From Candidatus Brevefilum sp. (GTDB lineage: Bacteria; Chloroflexota; Anaerolineae; Anaerolineales; Anaerolineaceae): DNA of 64,000 bases. The stretch lies in NCBI GenBank assembly GCA_029210815.1, contig JARGGB010000001.1:1-64000 (forward strand), read 5' to 3'. Both the position numbers and the translations under genes were made by a program. The first letter of the stretch is position 1. Every line of letters begins with the position of its first letter. Of the stretch, positions 18,047 to 26,880 are shown piece by piece. The notes under the pieces were generated by a model. That model was not told the origin of the DNA. It saw only the letters and a program-made list of their open reading frames with translations, and searched no databases.

Positions 18047-19279
18047 TTAAAAGGGTAATTTCGGGATCTTGACTGCCCACCATCGAATCCAATTCATTCC
18101 AATAATAACCAGAATCGGAAGCCAAATAACCACTGAGGAAAGTGATGATGATGCTGTAATGAGCTCAACAGGCAGTGATGCGTACCAGGGGATGGCAATC
18201 AATAAGCCAATAAAAATCCAGGTAATAATTCTGCCAAACAAGCCCAGGCGTTCTGTTAAAAATCTAAATACCAACAATATTGCCGGAAGTAGAAGAAACA
18301 AATATACTACCGAGCCGCGAATATTCAAAAGTGAAGCAACAACGAGCGCTGCAAGAGCGTTCCAAACAAAAACGCGCTCAGATTTTGACCGAAGACGAAT
18401 AAGCAGGAAAATATAAAATGTACCAAAAATGATATGGAGAAATATCGAAAGAAAATCTTCAATGCCAGGTAGTAATGAGGCAAGTGTCATCAAAGGCGTT
18501 TGAACCAGGTTAAGATTTTCATAATTCTCAACAACGATAATGAGCCAATCCCTCGGCCAGGTTGGTAATAGTAATAATGAAACAATTACTAAGAAGACAA
18601 GCCCAGCACTATAAGCAGTAACCAAGGACCATCGACGCTTAATAATTGCATAAGTAATAAACAGGATAATTACCAGCCCGGTTATGTAAAAGGAACCTGA
18701 AGTCAATGCAAGAATAAAACCTGCAGCATTATCCTGACCCTGCAAAAACAAATAAAGGCTGATCAACAAGAGCAGGATCACAATTGGCGATAGCTGCCCG
18801 GTGATGATAGTCGCGATTCCCGGTATCCATAATAAACCTGCAAGCAATATTATTATTTTTGATGTTGTCGTAATCTTCCAATTTGCAATAAGTAGACTCA
18901 AGTAACCTATGAGAAGAACCCCAATGGTTAAAGTCATGACCCACAACATACGGCTGATTTGATAAGGGATCAAGCTGAAAGGCAAATAAAAGACCATGTT
19001 TAAAAATGGATTTAATTGAACTGTCTCAGCAGGTAATATCGCTAAAAAATCCGATCCTACGATAGCCTCTTCAGCTCTTTGAAGAATTTCTGCCTCATCA
19101 TACGGGTTGATCCCCTCTAAAAGCCATGCCCTGCCGGCAGCCCAGTTTAGAACAAAATGATCCTCAAAGGGAATGCGCTGCATCACGAACATGCTTGCAA
19201 ACCCTGCCGCAGCAAGGCTGGCAAGGATCAAGCTCAAAATCAAATATTGTGAAATTTTCGTTTTTTGGTATCTTTTCAT
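18047..19279 (-). CDS. Polytopic membrane protein, GT87/DUF2029-like glycosyltransferase
   Basis: 410 residues with about ten hydrophobic helices. The first extracytoplasmic loop has WAAGRAWLLEGINPYDEAEI, the pattern (acidic/Gly-rich loop ending in NPYD) of GT-C fold polyprenyl-phosphate mannosyl/arabinosyl transferases and DUF2029 proteins. An acidic residue pair in the loop (PFEDH, about residues 38-42) could be the metal/catalytic site. Donor and acceptor are unknown. It is monocistronic, divergent from the sigma factor gene. Confidence 0.7.
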   Translation of the reverse strand: MKRYQKTKISQYLILSLILASLAAAGFASMFVMQRIPFEDHFVLNWAAGRAWLLEGINPYDEAEILQRAEEAIVGSDFLAILPAETVQLNPFLNMVFYLPFSLIPYQISRMLWVMTLTIGVLLIGYLSLLIANWKITTTSKIIILLAGLLWIPGIATIITGQLSPIVILLLLISLYLFLQGQDNAAGFILALTSGSFYITGLVIILFITYAIIKRRWSLVTAYSAGLVFLVIVSLLLLPTWPRDWLIIVVENYENLNLVQTPLMTLASLLPGIEDFLSIFLHIIFGTFYIFLLIRLRSKSERVFVWNALAALVVASLLNIRGSVVYLFLLLPAILLVFRFLTERLGLFGRIITWIFIGLLIAIPWYASLPVELITASSSLSSVVIWLPILVIIGMNWIRWWAVKIPKLPF

Positions 19280-19591
19280 AGTTAATTGGAACCCGTGGGA
19301 ATTTTACCAGCCAGTTTGTAACCGGTCAATTAATGAATTTAACCTGTATATACAATTGAGATTCTGTATGAGATGTTTCCAGAAGAAAACGCCTAATTAC
19401 TAATTTTAATTCGACTTTCCTTTTCGTTTGAAAACATTTTCCCTTCCCCAGGCTGTTGATTTTTTCGAAAAATAATAGTATTCTCAAGTCTAACTTTTTA
19501 ACCTAACTCGATAGAACCATAATCTTTACTTTATGTGGGACTTTTCATTCTAATTCTCACAAAATAGAAGAAACCAATGGGTAAATAAGAC
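19280..19591 (+). promoter_or_regulatory. Divergent intergenic region with likely rpoD promoter
   Basis: This 312-base AT-rich gap separates the divergent GT87-like and sigma-factor genes. TTGATT (19456-19461) and TATTCT (19479-19484), 17 bases apart, are a plausible sigma-70 promoter for the sigma gene, leaving a leader of about 100 bases. I see no hairpin or RNA gene in it. Confidence 0.45.
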
Positions 19592-20800
19592 ATGACGAGT
19601 GAAAAATCTAATGGTGGTAAAAACACTTCTCCTCTTGCACGACTAATTCAAATAGGTAGAAACAAATCATTTGTAACAATTGACGATATTCTCCAATTTT
19701 TTCCAAACGCTGAACAAGACGTTGGTCAACTCGAAAAGGCATTTGCTGCCTTAATTAGTGCCGGCATTCCATATATTGAAGATGCAGAACTTCTTATCGA
19801 TCCCTCTGATGAAGAACTTAAGAGAGAAGAAGACAAAGATGAAGCCGGAAAGGATGAGAAACCTAAGGCATCAGATGATTTAGCAAACATTGACACAGAT
19901 GACACCATTGGTCTTTATCTAAAAGAAGTCAGTCGCGTACCGCTGCTAACAGCTGTGGAAGAAGTTGAACTTGCTCAGCGGATTGAAAGCGGACGTATGG
20001 CAAGAGAAGAATTAGCTCGGGGAAATGTCACGACCAGGCGGCGAACTGAGCTGCGGCACCTGATTGAAGATGGATGGTCAGCCCGTGAGCACCTGATCAC
20101 AGCCAACTCAAGGCTTGTTATCAGCGTGGCAAAGAAATACATGGGAAGAGGTGTCCCTTTCCTGGATCTGATCCAGGAAGGCAATATTGGATTAATTCGG
20201 GCAACAAAGAAATTCGAATATCGACGAGGCCATAAATTCAGCACCTATGCAACATGGTGGATCAGGCAGGCGGTTACTCGCGCTATTGCGGACCAGGGAA
20301 GAACTATCAGGGTGCCTGTTCACATGGGCGACCAAATCAATAAATTGCTGCGAATTCAACATCAGTTAACACAGCGCCTGGGACGAGGGCCAACGGTTGA
20401 AGAGCTGGCTGAAACTTTAGAGGTGCCACCCAAAAAAGTAGAAAATATGATCCAGGTCGCCCGTCGGCCATTATCCCTCGAATTGCCGACTGATGATGAA
20501 GAAGATTCAATGTTGGGCGATTTCATTGAAGATGACGAAGCACCCCCACCAGACGATACTGCGACTTACAATCTCCTCAAAGAGCATTTAGGTTTGGTAT
20601 TAGATTCCTTACCGCCAAGAGAAGTCAGGATTTTACAGCTTCGTTATGGTCTTTTAGACGGTCAATCCTACACACTGGAAGAAGTAGGGAGAAAAATGGG
20701 GGTAACGCGCGAAAGAGTGCGGCAGATCGAAGCGCAAGCGCTCAGCCGTCTTCGGCACCCATCGATTAAACGTCGCCTCCGTGATTATTTGAACGAATAA
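19592..20800 (+). CDS. rpoD: Primary sigma factor (RpoD/SigA)
   Basis: 402 residues with every conserved region: 1.2 ([17 protein letters not shown]), 2 ([49 protein letters not shown]), 3 and region 4.2 ([20 protein letters not shown]). An acidic spacer lies at about 70-105. It directs RNA polymerase to housekeeping promoters such as those noted in this window. There is no clear Shine-Dalgarno before the ATG. A strong terminator follows. Confidence 0.96.
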   Translation: MTSEKSNGGKNTSPLARLIQIGRNKSFVTIDDILQFFPNAEQDVGQLEKAFAALISAGIPYIEDAELLIDPSDEELKREEDKDEAGKDEKPKASDDLANIDTDDTIGLYLKEVSRVPLLTAVEEVELAQRIESGRMAREELARGNVTTRRRTELRHLIEDGWSAREHLITANSRLVISVAKKYMGRGVPFLDLIQEGNIGLIRATKKFEYRRGHKFSTYATWWIRQAVTRAIADQGRTIRVPVHMGDQINKLLRIQHQLTQRLGRGPTVEELAETLEVPPKKVENMIQVARRPLSLELPTDDEEDSMLGDFIEDDEAPPPDDTATYNLLKEHLGLVLDSLPPREVRILQLRYGLLDGQSYTLEEVGRKMGVTRERVRQIEAQALSRLRHPSIKRRLRDYLNE

Positions 20801-20813
20801 GATAATAATAAAA

Positions 20814-20842
20814 GAACCGTTCCGATTGAGGAACGGTTTTTT
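20814..20842 (+). terminator. Terminator of the primary sigma factor gene
   Basis: AACCGTTCC (20815-20823) pairs with GGAACGGTT (20830-20838), six-base loop, followed by a run of T. Confidence 0.92.
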
Positions 20843-20894
20843 CTTGACCATGATAAAATATCAACGTATCATAATTTATTAAGAAAATGACGAC

Positions 20895-22136
20895 ATGCCA
20901 ATCTTGACTAATGCGAATGGACCAACCATGGACGATCAATACGATAAAGATAATTCTGAAAAAGCAAATACTGACTTTGACTCATCCCAGGATGAAGAAC
21001 ACAATGACGAGTTTTCTGAAATGGACGATCTACCCTCAGAAGATGAAACCAGTGAATCCGAATTGAATAATTCTGGACAATGGGTTAAGGAAATTTTAGA
21101 GAACACTGATGAGGACGATAATGCCGTTCTACAGGATTTGCAAAACCTTCCAGTGAAACAGGGTGATTTGCCGGATTGGATCAATACCCTCTCCCAGTCT
21201 GGTGGAGACGAACAAATCTCAGACGAACATATTGAAGAAGAACAAGAAAAGTCAGATGCCATTCATTTTAAATCACTGGACGATTCCTGGGATACAGAAG
21301 AACCCATAGAAGAAAACATTCAAAACGAAGAAACCGAAGCTGTGAATGAGATTGTTCAGCCGGACGAAGGTTTTGTTGAAATTTCTCAATTTGATCTGGA
21401 AGCCTCAGATAATCTTGAAAAGAGTGAAGATGAAGTCAATCAGCAAAATGAGGAGCAAGAAGAATTGCCAGACTGGCTTGAAGAGATGATCGAAGAACCA
21501 GAAACTGAGAAATCAGAAAAAATGGAATTTGAGGATGAAGCATTCAATCCCGATGAAGCAACAAAGCCCGTCATTGTTACGTCCATTGAAGCTGAAGATG
21601 AAATGGTTATTGATGAACAACCCATTGAAGCAGCCCCTTTGACAACTGATCTGCCCGTTGAAGAGTACGAAAAACAATTTACTGAGGATGAGGTGTTCAT
21701 AGATGATCAAGTTGCAGAAGATTTGTCAATTGCGGAAGAAGAAATTCCTCCAGACAAAGCGCCATTTGAAGGTGAAATGTTAATTGAACAGCTACCGTCT
21801 TTGGAAATCGAAAATGTGGAAAAGTTTGATTCTGATGAGGGTGATTGGCATGAAGAAATTCTTCTATCATCAGAATTACCTAAATCCTTGAAATTCGCCA
21901 AATACCTGCTTGACCAGGGTGAAATTGAGCCCTCTTTTGAAATTTTCCAGACTTACGTTAGAAAATCCGAACATTTAGAAGAAATTAAAACCTGGGCAAA
22001 GGAAGCAGCAGCCGCGGATAAAGAAAAAAGTAATCTCTTGTGGGAATTGATCGGTGACCTTTCGCTAAAACAAAACAAACCCGATGAAGCCTTATCAGCG
22101 TACACACTGGCAATTTCAAAATTAATTAGAAAGTAA
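20895..22136 (+). CDS. Highly acidic protein with C-terminal TPR-like helices
   Basis: 413 residues, extremely rich in Asp and Glu and likely disordered for the first 320 residues, with no signal peptide or membrane segment. Short motifs of the form LPDWI/LPDWL recur (LPDWINTLSQ near residue 95, LPDWLEEMIEE near 190). The last 90 residues are helical and TPR-like (LLDQGEIEPSFEIFQTYVRK, then DLSLKQNKPDEALSAYTLAI). An alternative start is ATG 20931. Function unknown. Such low-complexity acidic proteins followed by a DUF2007 gene may be lineage-specific. Confidence 0.8.
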   Translation: MPILTNANGPTMDDQYDKDNSEKANTDFDSSQDEEHNDEFSEMDDLPSEDETSESELNNSGQWVKEILENTDEDDNAVLQDLQNLPVKQGDLPDWINTLSQSGGDEQISDEHIEEEQEKSDAIHFKSLDDSWDTEEPIEENIQNEETEAVNEIVQPDEGFVEISQFDLEASDNLEKSEDEVNQQNEEQEELPDWLEEMIEEPETEKSEKMEFEDEAFNPDEATKPVIVTSIEAEDEMVIDEQPIEAAPLTTDLPVEEYEKQFTEDEVFIDDQVAEDLSIAEEEIPPDKAPFEGEMLIEQLPSLEIENVEKFDSDEGDWHEEILLSSELPKSLKFAKYLLDQGEIEPSFEIFQTYVRKSEHLEEIKTWAKEAAAADKEKSNLLWELIGDLSLKQNKPDEALSAYTLAISKLIRK

Positions 22137-22150
22137 AAAGGGGTCCTCAA

Positions 22151-22411
22151 ATGAAATTAATTCAAGTTTATACAACAGAAGGACAATTGGAAGCTGAGAT
22201 GGTCAAAGGTTTTCTTGAAGCACAGGGTTTAAATGTAACTTTGAGTCAGGAAAGCATCGGTCGGACATTAGGACTTTCTGCTGGGCGTTTAGGACAGGTA
22301 AAAGTTCTTGTGCCAGAATCGCAGGTAACCGCAGCTGTAGATTTGTTAGAAGCCATGGAAAGGGGCGATTTCGAAGATGAGGACTTTTCCGATTTTATGG
22401 ACGAGACCTGA
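22151..22411 (+). CDS. DUF2007-like small protein
   Basis: 86 residues. It begins MKLIQVYTTEGQLEAEMVKGF and contains KVLVPESQVTAAVDLLEA, the pattern of DUF2007 (putative signal-transducing) proteins: a small ferredoxin-like alpha/beta domain of unknown ligand. The ATG follows AAAAGGGG. It sits 14 bases after the acidic protein and is likely in the same operon. Confidence 0.8.
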   Translation: MKLIQVYTTEGQLEAEMVKGFLEAQGLNVTLSQESIGRTLGLSAGRLGQVKVLVPESQVTAAVDLLEAMERGDFEDEDFSDFMDET

Positions 22412-22436
22412 TCTATCACTTGCGGCGTAATCATGC

Positions 22437-22465
22437 TTGACGCATATCCCAAGTGCCGGTATAAT
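22437..22465 (+). promoter_or_regulatory. Sigma-70 promoter of rpmF
   Basis: TTGACG (22437-22442) and TATAAT (22460-22465) with a 17-base spacer, about 45 bases before the rpmF start. Confidence 0.8.
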
Positions 22466-22510
22466 CCTTTGGCTAAATTGGAATAATCATAGAATTTTAA
22501 GGAGTGTAAG

Positions 22511-22699
22511 ATGACCCCTCTTCCAAAACGAAAAATTTCCCCTGGTCGACGTGACCGACGACGTGCCCACGATGCACTCAAAGCTCGTAATGTTGTCATA
22601 TGCCCTAACTGCGGTGAAACCCGTCTACCGCATCGTGTCTGCCCTAACTGCGGACATTACCAGGGCCGGGAAATTCTGGATATTACCGAACGAGAATAA
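22511..22699 (+). CDS. rpmF: Ribosomal protein bL32
   Basis: 62 residues. The basic N-terminus MTPLPKRKISPGRRDRRRAH and four zinc-binding cysteines (31, 34, 44, 47; CPNCGE and CPNCGHY) identify a zinc-type L32. TAAGGAG lies upstream of the ATG. It has its own near-consensus promoter and terminator, so it is expressed as a single gene. Confidence 0.97.
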   Translation: MTPLPKRKISPGRRDRRRAHDALKARNVVICPNCGETRLPHRVCPNCGHYQGREILDITERE

Positions 22700-22718
22700 T
22701 TCTTAAATAGTATCAATC

Positions 22719-22750
22719 AAAAAGCTGGGCTCTTGAGCCCGGCTTTTTTA
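22719..22750. terminator. Bidirectional terminator between rpmF and hflX
   Basis: AAAGCTGGGCTC (22721-22732) and GAGCCCGGCTTT (22735-22746) form a GC-rich stem with T runs on both strands. Confidence 0.9.
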
Positions 22751-22753
22751 TGC

Positions 22754-24088
22754 TCATAATTCATCGTCAGCAGGATCTGGAATGAAATAAGGCTCAAATT
22801 TGTGCATAAACCGTCTTGGTATCAGCCCTTTGATCCTGGTCCCCTCCTCTAAATTTTCAAGTTCATGGACCTGTCCAAATTCATGTAATTTCGAAATCAA
22901 CTGCCCCTCCTGGTAGGGGATGAAAACATCCAATTCAATGTAAGTTTCAAATAACTCACTTTCGATTGCGGAAAGTAATGCATCTATTCCCTGACCTGTC
23001 CGGGCTGAAATCGGGAAAGTGCTTGGAAATTCCTCTAAATTATCAACCGCAGCTTCAGGATCTTTCAGAAGATCAATTTTGTTAAAAGCTGTCACCATAG
23101 GGATTTCCCCGGCCCCAATATCGATCAGTGTCTCCTGAACTGATTTTGCCTGCGCACTGGCATTTCTGTGAGTGATATCCACAATATGTAACAGCACATC
23201 CGCATCTGAAATCTCTTCCAGGGTTGCACGAAAGGCTGCCACCAATTCCGTTGGCAGTTTTTGTATAAACCCAACAGTATCTGTAAATAAAACTGCCTGA
23301 CCGCCAGGTAGTTCAACACGCCTTGTTGTAGGGTCCAATGTGGCAAATAACTGGTCTGCGACATAAACATCCGAGCTCGCCAATCTGTTTAGCAAAGTCG
23401 ATTTGCCAGCGTTGGTATAACCAACCAGGGCAATGACAGGTATTCGGGTCTTCTTGCGGCGCTGACGATAGCGAGAACGATGCGCCCGTACCTTTTCTAA
23501 CTCTTCTTTCAGAAATTCAATTCGGCGTGAAATTATTCGACGGTCAACCTCAAGCTGCGTTTCACCAGGACCGCGCAAACCAACACCCCCAACACCGCCA
23601 GCTCGACCACCGCCGCCACCTGCCTGACGAGCAAGGTGTGTCCAGGCTCGTGTCAACCTGGGCAAGCGATACTCATATTGAGCTAATTCAACCTGCAAAC
23701 TACCTTCACTTGTGTTTGCGTGTTGTGCAAAAATATCCAGAATTAATGCCGTTCGATCAATAACCCGAATAGACTCTCCAAGCGCTTCCTCCAATTCTCG
23801 TTGATGTCTGGGCGATAAAACATTATCAAATATCACCATATCTGCACCCAGCTCTTGAGCTAGAATTTTCACCTCTTCAACTTTTCCAGAACCAATAAAA
23901 GTCTTTGGGTTGGGCGTGCTCAGGTTCTGAGTAATGTTCCCAACAACTTCTACACCAGCTGTATCAGCCAACAAGGATAATTCTTCCAGTGAGTCTTCTA
24001 ATGGTAATAAATTTTCATCAGAAAAAAGGCTGACCCCGATCAAGAGTGCTTTTTCCTGTGGTGCTGTCGTATCAATCAATTTTGTCAC
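22754..24088 (-). CDS. hflX: Ribosome-associated GTPase HflX
   Basis: 444 residues, GTG start immediately after the upstream stop, with AAAGGAAAC inside the preceding gene as ribosome site. An N-terminal HflX domain and the glycine-rich linker with LRGPGETQLEVDRR precede the G domain: G1 GYTNAGKST, G3 DTVGF, G4 FNKIDL. HflX splits stalled 70S ribosomes under stress. It is coupled to the aminotransferase gene. Confidence 0.95.
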   Translation of the reverse strand: MTKLIDTTAPQEKALLIGVSLFSDENLLPLEDSLEELSLLADTAGVEVVGNITQNLSTPNPKTFIGSGKVEEVKILAQELGADMVIFDNVLSPRHQRELEEALGESIRVIDRTALILDIFAQHANTSEGSLQVELAQYEYRLPRLTRAWTHLARQAGGGGGRAGGVGGVGLRGPGETQLEVDRRIISRRIEFLKEELEKVRAHRSRYRQRRKKTRIPVIALVGYTNAGKSTLLNRLASSDVYVADQLFATLDPTTRRVELPGGQAVLFTDTVGFIQKLPTELVAAFRATLEEISDADVLLHIVDITHRNASAQAKSVQETLIDIGAGEIPMVTAFNKIDLLKDPEAAVDNLEEFPSTFPISARTGQGIDALLSAIESELFETYIELDVFIPYQEGQLISKLHEFGQVHELENLEEGTRIKGLIPRRFMHKFEPYFIPDPADDEL

Positions 24089-25264
24089 TTAGTTTCCTTT
24101 CATCCATTTTTTCAAACGACACATTGCTTCTTTTAAAATTCCTTCAGGTGTCACAAGCGATATGCGCACATATCCAGCTCCTGATGGCCCGTACACCTCA
24201 CCTGGAGTGATGCTCACACCAGTAGCATGTAACAATTCATCACAAAAAGCGATGCTGTCAACAAAAGGCGAAGGGATTCTTGCCCAGACATACAATGATG
24301 CTTTTGGCACTTCGAAATCAAAGTCCAATTCCCTTAAGGTGAATACAATAATATCTCGCCTTTTTTGATAAACCAAATTCCGCTCATCTACCCATGATTG
24401 ATCACCCAAAAGTGCGGCCTTCGCTGCCTCCATGATTGGTTTAAAGTGTGATGAGTCCAGCTGGCTCTTATATACCCTCAGTAAACGGATAATGTCTTGG
24501 TTTCCTGCTGCCACCCCTACCCGCCATCCAGCCATATTATATGTCTTTGAAAGCGAATTGAATTCTACCGTTACCTCTTTTGCGCCAGGCACCTGAAGAA
24601 TGCTTGGTGCTATATAATTGTCAAAACACACATCGACATAGGGTGCATCATGGGCAATAATGATTTCGTTACGTTTTGCAAAGGTGACAACTTTTTCAAA
24701 GAATTCGTAGGGTGCAACAGCGCCGGTAGGATTATTGGGATAATTCAGCCATATCAATTTTGCTTGGTTTGCTATTTCGGTAGGAATTGCTTCAAGATCA
24801 GGTAGAAAGTCATTTTCAGCTAACAGCGGCATGTAATAAGGTTTCGCTCGCGTGATAACAGCGCCTACCCCATAAACTGGATACCCGGGATCAGGCATCA
24901 AAACCAAATCTCCCTTATTCAAAATCACCTGACTGAGGTTAAATAATCCCTCTTTTGATCCAATCAAACCCACAAGTTCTCGATCCGGATCAAGATCAAT
25001 CCCAAAACGCTGTGCGTAATACGAAGCAAAAGCCTTACGCAAAGAGTCTGAACCGCCAGATTGACCGTAGCCATGCATGTCTGGACGTCTAGCCGCATCA
25101 ACAAGCGCTTCAATAATAAAATCCTTTGGCGGTAAATCTGGTGATCCAATATCCAGCCGAATGATATTCTTTCCAGATTTTTTTAATGCCTCAATTGTGT
25201 CTCCTAATTTTGCGAAGAAATAGGGTTTTACTTGTGAAACTCTTTTGGCTGACTCAATAATCAT
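24089..25264 (-). CDS. Class I/II aminotransferase, LL-diaminopimelate aminotransferase-like
   Basis: 391 residues of fold type I PLP enzyme. IRLDIGSPDLPPKDFI near the N-terminus, WLNYPNNPTGAVA, and the PLP-lysine region NSLSKTYNMAGWRVG are visible. These features fit the DapL/alanine-type aminotransferases; in anaerobes DapL makes LL-diaminopimelate for lysine and the wall, but substrate choice cannot be settled by eye. The gene abuts hflX. Confidence 0.85.
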   Translation of the reverse strand: MIIESAKRVSQVKPYFFAKLGDTIEALKKSGKNIIRLDIGSPDLPPKDFIIEALVDAARRPDMHGYGQSGGSDSLRKAFASYYAQRFGIDLDPDRELVGLIGSKEGLFNLSQVILNKGDLVLMPDPGYPVYGVGAVITRAKPYYMPLLAENDFLPDLEAIPTEIANQAKLIWLNYPNNPTGAVAPYEFFEKVVTFAKRNEIIIAHDAPYVDVCFDNYIAPSILQVPGAKEVTVEFNSLSKTYNMAGWRVGVAAGNQDIIRLLRVYKSQLDSSHFKPIMEAAKAALLGDQSWVDERNLVYQKRRDIIVFTLRELDFDFEVPKASLYVWARIPSPFVDSIAFCDELLHATGVSITPGEVYGPSGAGYVRISLVTPEGILKEAMCRLKKWMKGN

Positions 25265-25337
25265 TTCAAAATTTATCCTTGCTATCTATTGGTGAGTGTA
25301 AGGAATTATAAATCATCCTTTTGAATTTCACCCAGGC

Positions 25338-25359
25338 AAAAAATCCTTGAAACAAGGAT
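25338..25359 (-). terminator. Terminator downstream of trmFO
   Basis: ATCCTTG (25343-25349) pairs with CAAGGAT (25353-25359) and the minus strand continues into a T run opposite 25338-25342. Confidence 0.65.
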
Positions 25360-25394
25360 AAAAGCCTTAATAGATACAAATAACATCCCTTGAA

Positions 25395-26744
25395 TTAAAT
25401 TCCTTCTGCTGCCAAGAGATATTGTTCTAAATCAGCTAAAGCCCTTTGCGAATAAAATAAATAACGATCCTTTTTATTTCGACGCTGATCATCTTCAGGT
25501 TTGGGAAGCAATCCAAACATTGCTTTCATAGGTTGAAAATCCTTGGCTTCTGCGTGGCTTATATAATGCATTAATGCACCTGTCATTGTTGTGATTGGCA
25601 GTTTCAATGGTGCTAATCCCCGAATAAACCTTGCAGCATTAATACCTACCACCAAGCCTGAAACAATATTTCCGGCATAGCCTTCAATACCCGAAAGCTG
25701 TCCGGCAGCAAATAAGCCTGCTTGTTGTTTGAAGGCAAGGCTTTCATCGAGTAAGTTTGGTGATGTAATGTAAGCATTGCGGTGCATCTGACCAAAACGC
25801 TCAAAGCTCGCATTCTCCAAGCCCGGAATGAGTCTGAAGACACGCTCTTGTTCACTAAAAAGGAGGTTTGTCTGAAAACCTACTATGTTAAACAAATCCG
25901 CTGCCAGATTATCCTGCCGTAACTGAACAACAGCATACGGCCAACGCCCAGTTCGGGGGTTTGGTAAACCTGCTGGGCGCATTGGTCCAAAAGCTAATGA
26001 CTTTTCTCCAGTAGCTGCAATAACCTCGACAGGTTGACAGCCCTGGAAATACTGTCCACTCCCAGCATCTACGCCTTTCTCGATCTCTACTTCAAAGTCC
26101 TTCAAAGGTATTCGCTTTGATGAAATTAAAGCCTCTCGAAAACGATGATAAGTTTCTTGATCCAAAGGGCAGTTAATATAGTCGCCATCTTGCGAGTCAC
26201 TCAAATCATAACGATTTGCCCGATAAGCAACTTCCATATTAATTGAATCAAAATGAACAATCGGAGCAATTGCATCATAAAAAAACAATTGCTTCTCTCC
26301 TGAAAAATCCTGCAAAGCCTTTAATAATTTTGGTGATGTTAATGGCCCAGACGCCAAAACGGCAGGGGTTTCAGGGATTTCGGTTATTTCCTCACGGATA
26401 AGCCTGATATTGGAGTGATTTTCAATTTTTGCTTGTACACAAGTAGAAAACACTTCACGATCAACTGCCAGAGCTCCCCCTGCTGGTAAGGAACTTGCAT
26501 CTCCACAAGCAATGAGCAGTGAACCAAGCCTTCTAAGTTCTTCTTTCAATAATCCCGATGCCCTGTTGGGTAGATTTGAACCCAGCGAATTCGAGCAAAC
26601 CAATTCAGCCAAATTACCAGTTCGATGGGCACCAGTCGTCTGTTCTGGTCGCATCTCGTATAAATCAACGCCAATTCCTCTTTCAGCAGCCTGCCATGCT
26701 GCCTCACACCCGGCTAATCCGCCACCCACAATCGTTAATCTCAT
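25395..26744 (-). CDS. trmFO: Methylenetetrahydrofolate-tRNA-(uracil-5-)-methyltransferase TrmFO
   Basis: 449 residues. The FAD-binding start MRLTIVGGGLAGCEAAWQAA, then YEMRPEQTTGAHRT and LVCSNSLGSN, are signature TrmFO segments, as is the GNIVSGLVVGINAAR region near the C-terminus. It makes ribothymidine 54 in tRNA using CH2-THF and FADH2. GAGGG precedes the ATG on the minus strand. It diverges from the rpoN unit. Confidence 0.96.
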   Translation of the reverse strand: MRLTIVGGGLAGCEAAWQAAERGIGVDLYEMRPEQTTGAHRTGNLAELVCSNSLGSNLPNRASGLLKEELRRLGSLLIACGDASSLPAGGALAVDREVFSTCVQAKIENHSNIRLIREEITEIPETPAVLASGPLTSPKLLKALQDFSGEKQLFFYDAIAPIVHFDSINMEVAYRANRYDLSDSQDGDYINCPLDQETYHRFREALISSKRIPLKDFEVEIEKGVDAGSGQYFQGCQPVEVIAATGEKSLAFGPMRPAGLPNPRTGRWPYAVVQLRQDNLAADLFNIVGFQTNLLFSEQERVFRLIPGLENASFERFGQMHRNAYITSPNLLDESLAFKQQAGLFAAGQLSGIEGYAGNIVSGLVVGINAARFIRGLAPLKLPITTMTGALMHYISHAEAKDFQPMKAMFGLLPKPEDDQRRNKKDRYLFYSQRALADLEQYLLAAEGI

Positions 26745-26820
26745 AAAAAAGCCCTCACAAATTAGAATAGATGCATTTTACCACTCGAAGGATCGTCAAT
26801 AAACCTGTACCCGAAAACTC

Positions 26821-26837
26821 CTGGCACACTTCTTGCA
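26821..26837 (+). promoter_or_regulatory. Sigma-54 promoter of the rpoN operon
   Basis: CTGGCAC at 26821-26827, five bases, then TTGCA at 26833-26837 matches the sigma-54 consensus (YTGGCAC-N5-TTGCW) with exact -24/-12 spacing. Start of transcription is expected near 26848, 33 bases before the rpoN ATG. The location implies that RpoN activates its own gene. Confidence 0.88.
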
Positions 26838-26880
26838 ACAAATGCATTATTCATTTATAATAATTCCAGGAGCTGAGATT

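Noticed and set aside
26833-26880. Upstream TTG start for rpoN
   Set aside because: It overlaps the -12 element of the sigma-54 promoter, so it would not be transcribed; ATG 26881 has a good ribosome site.
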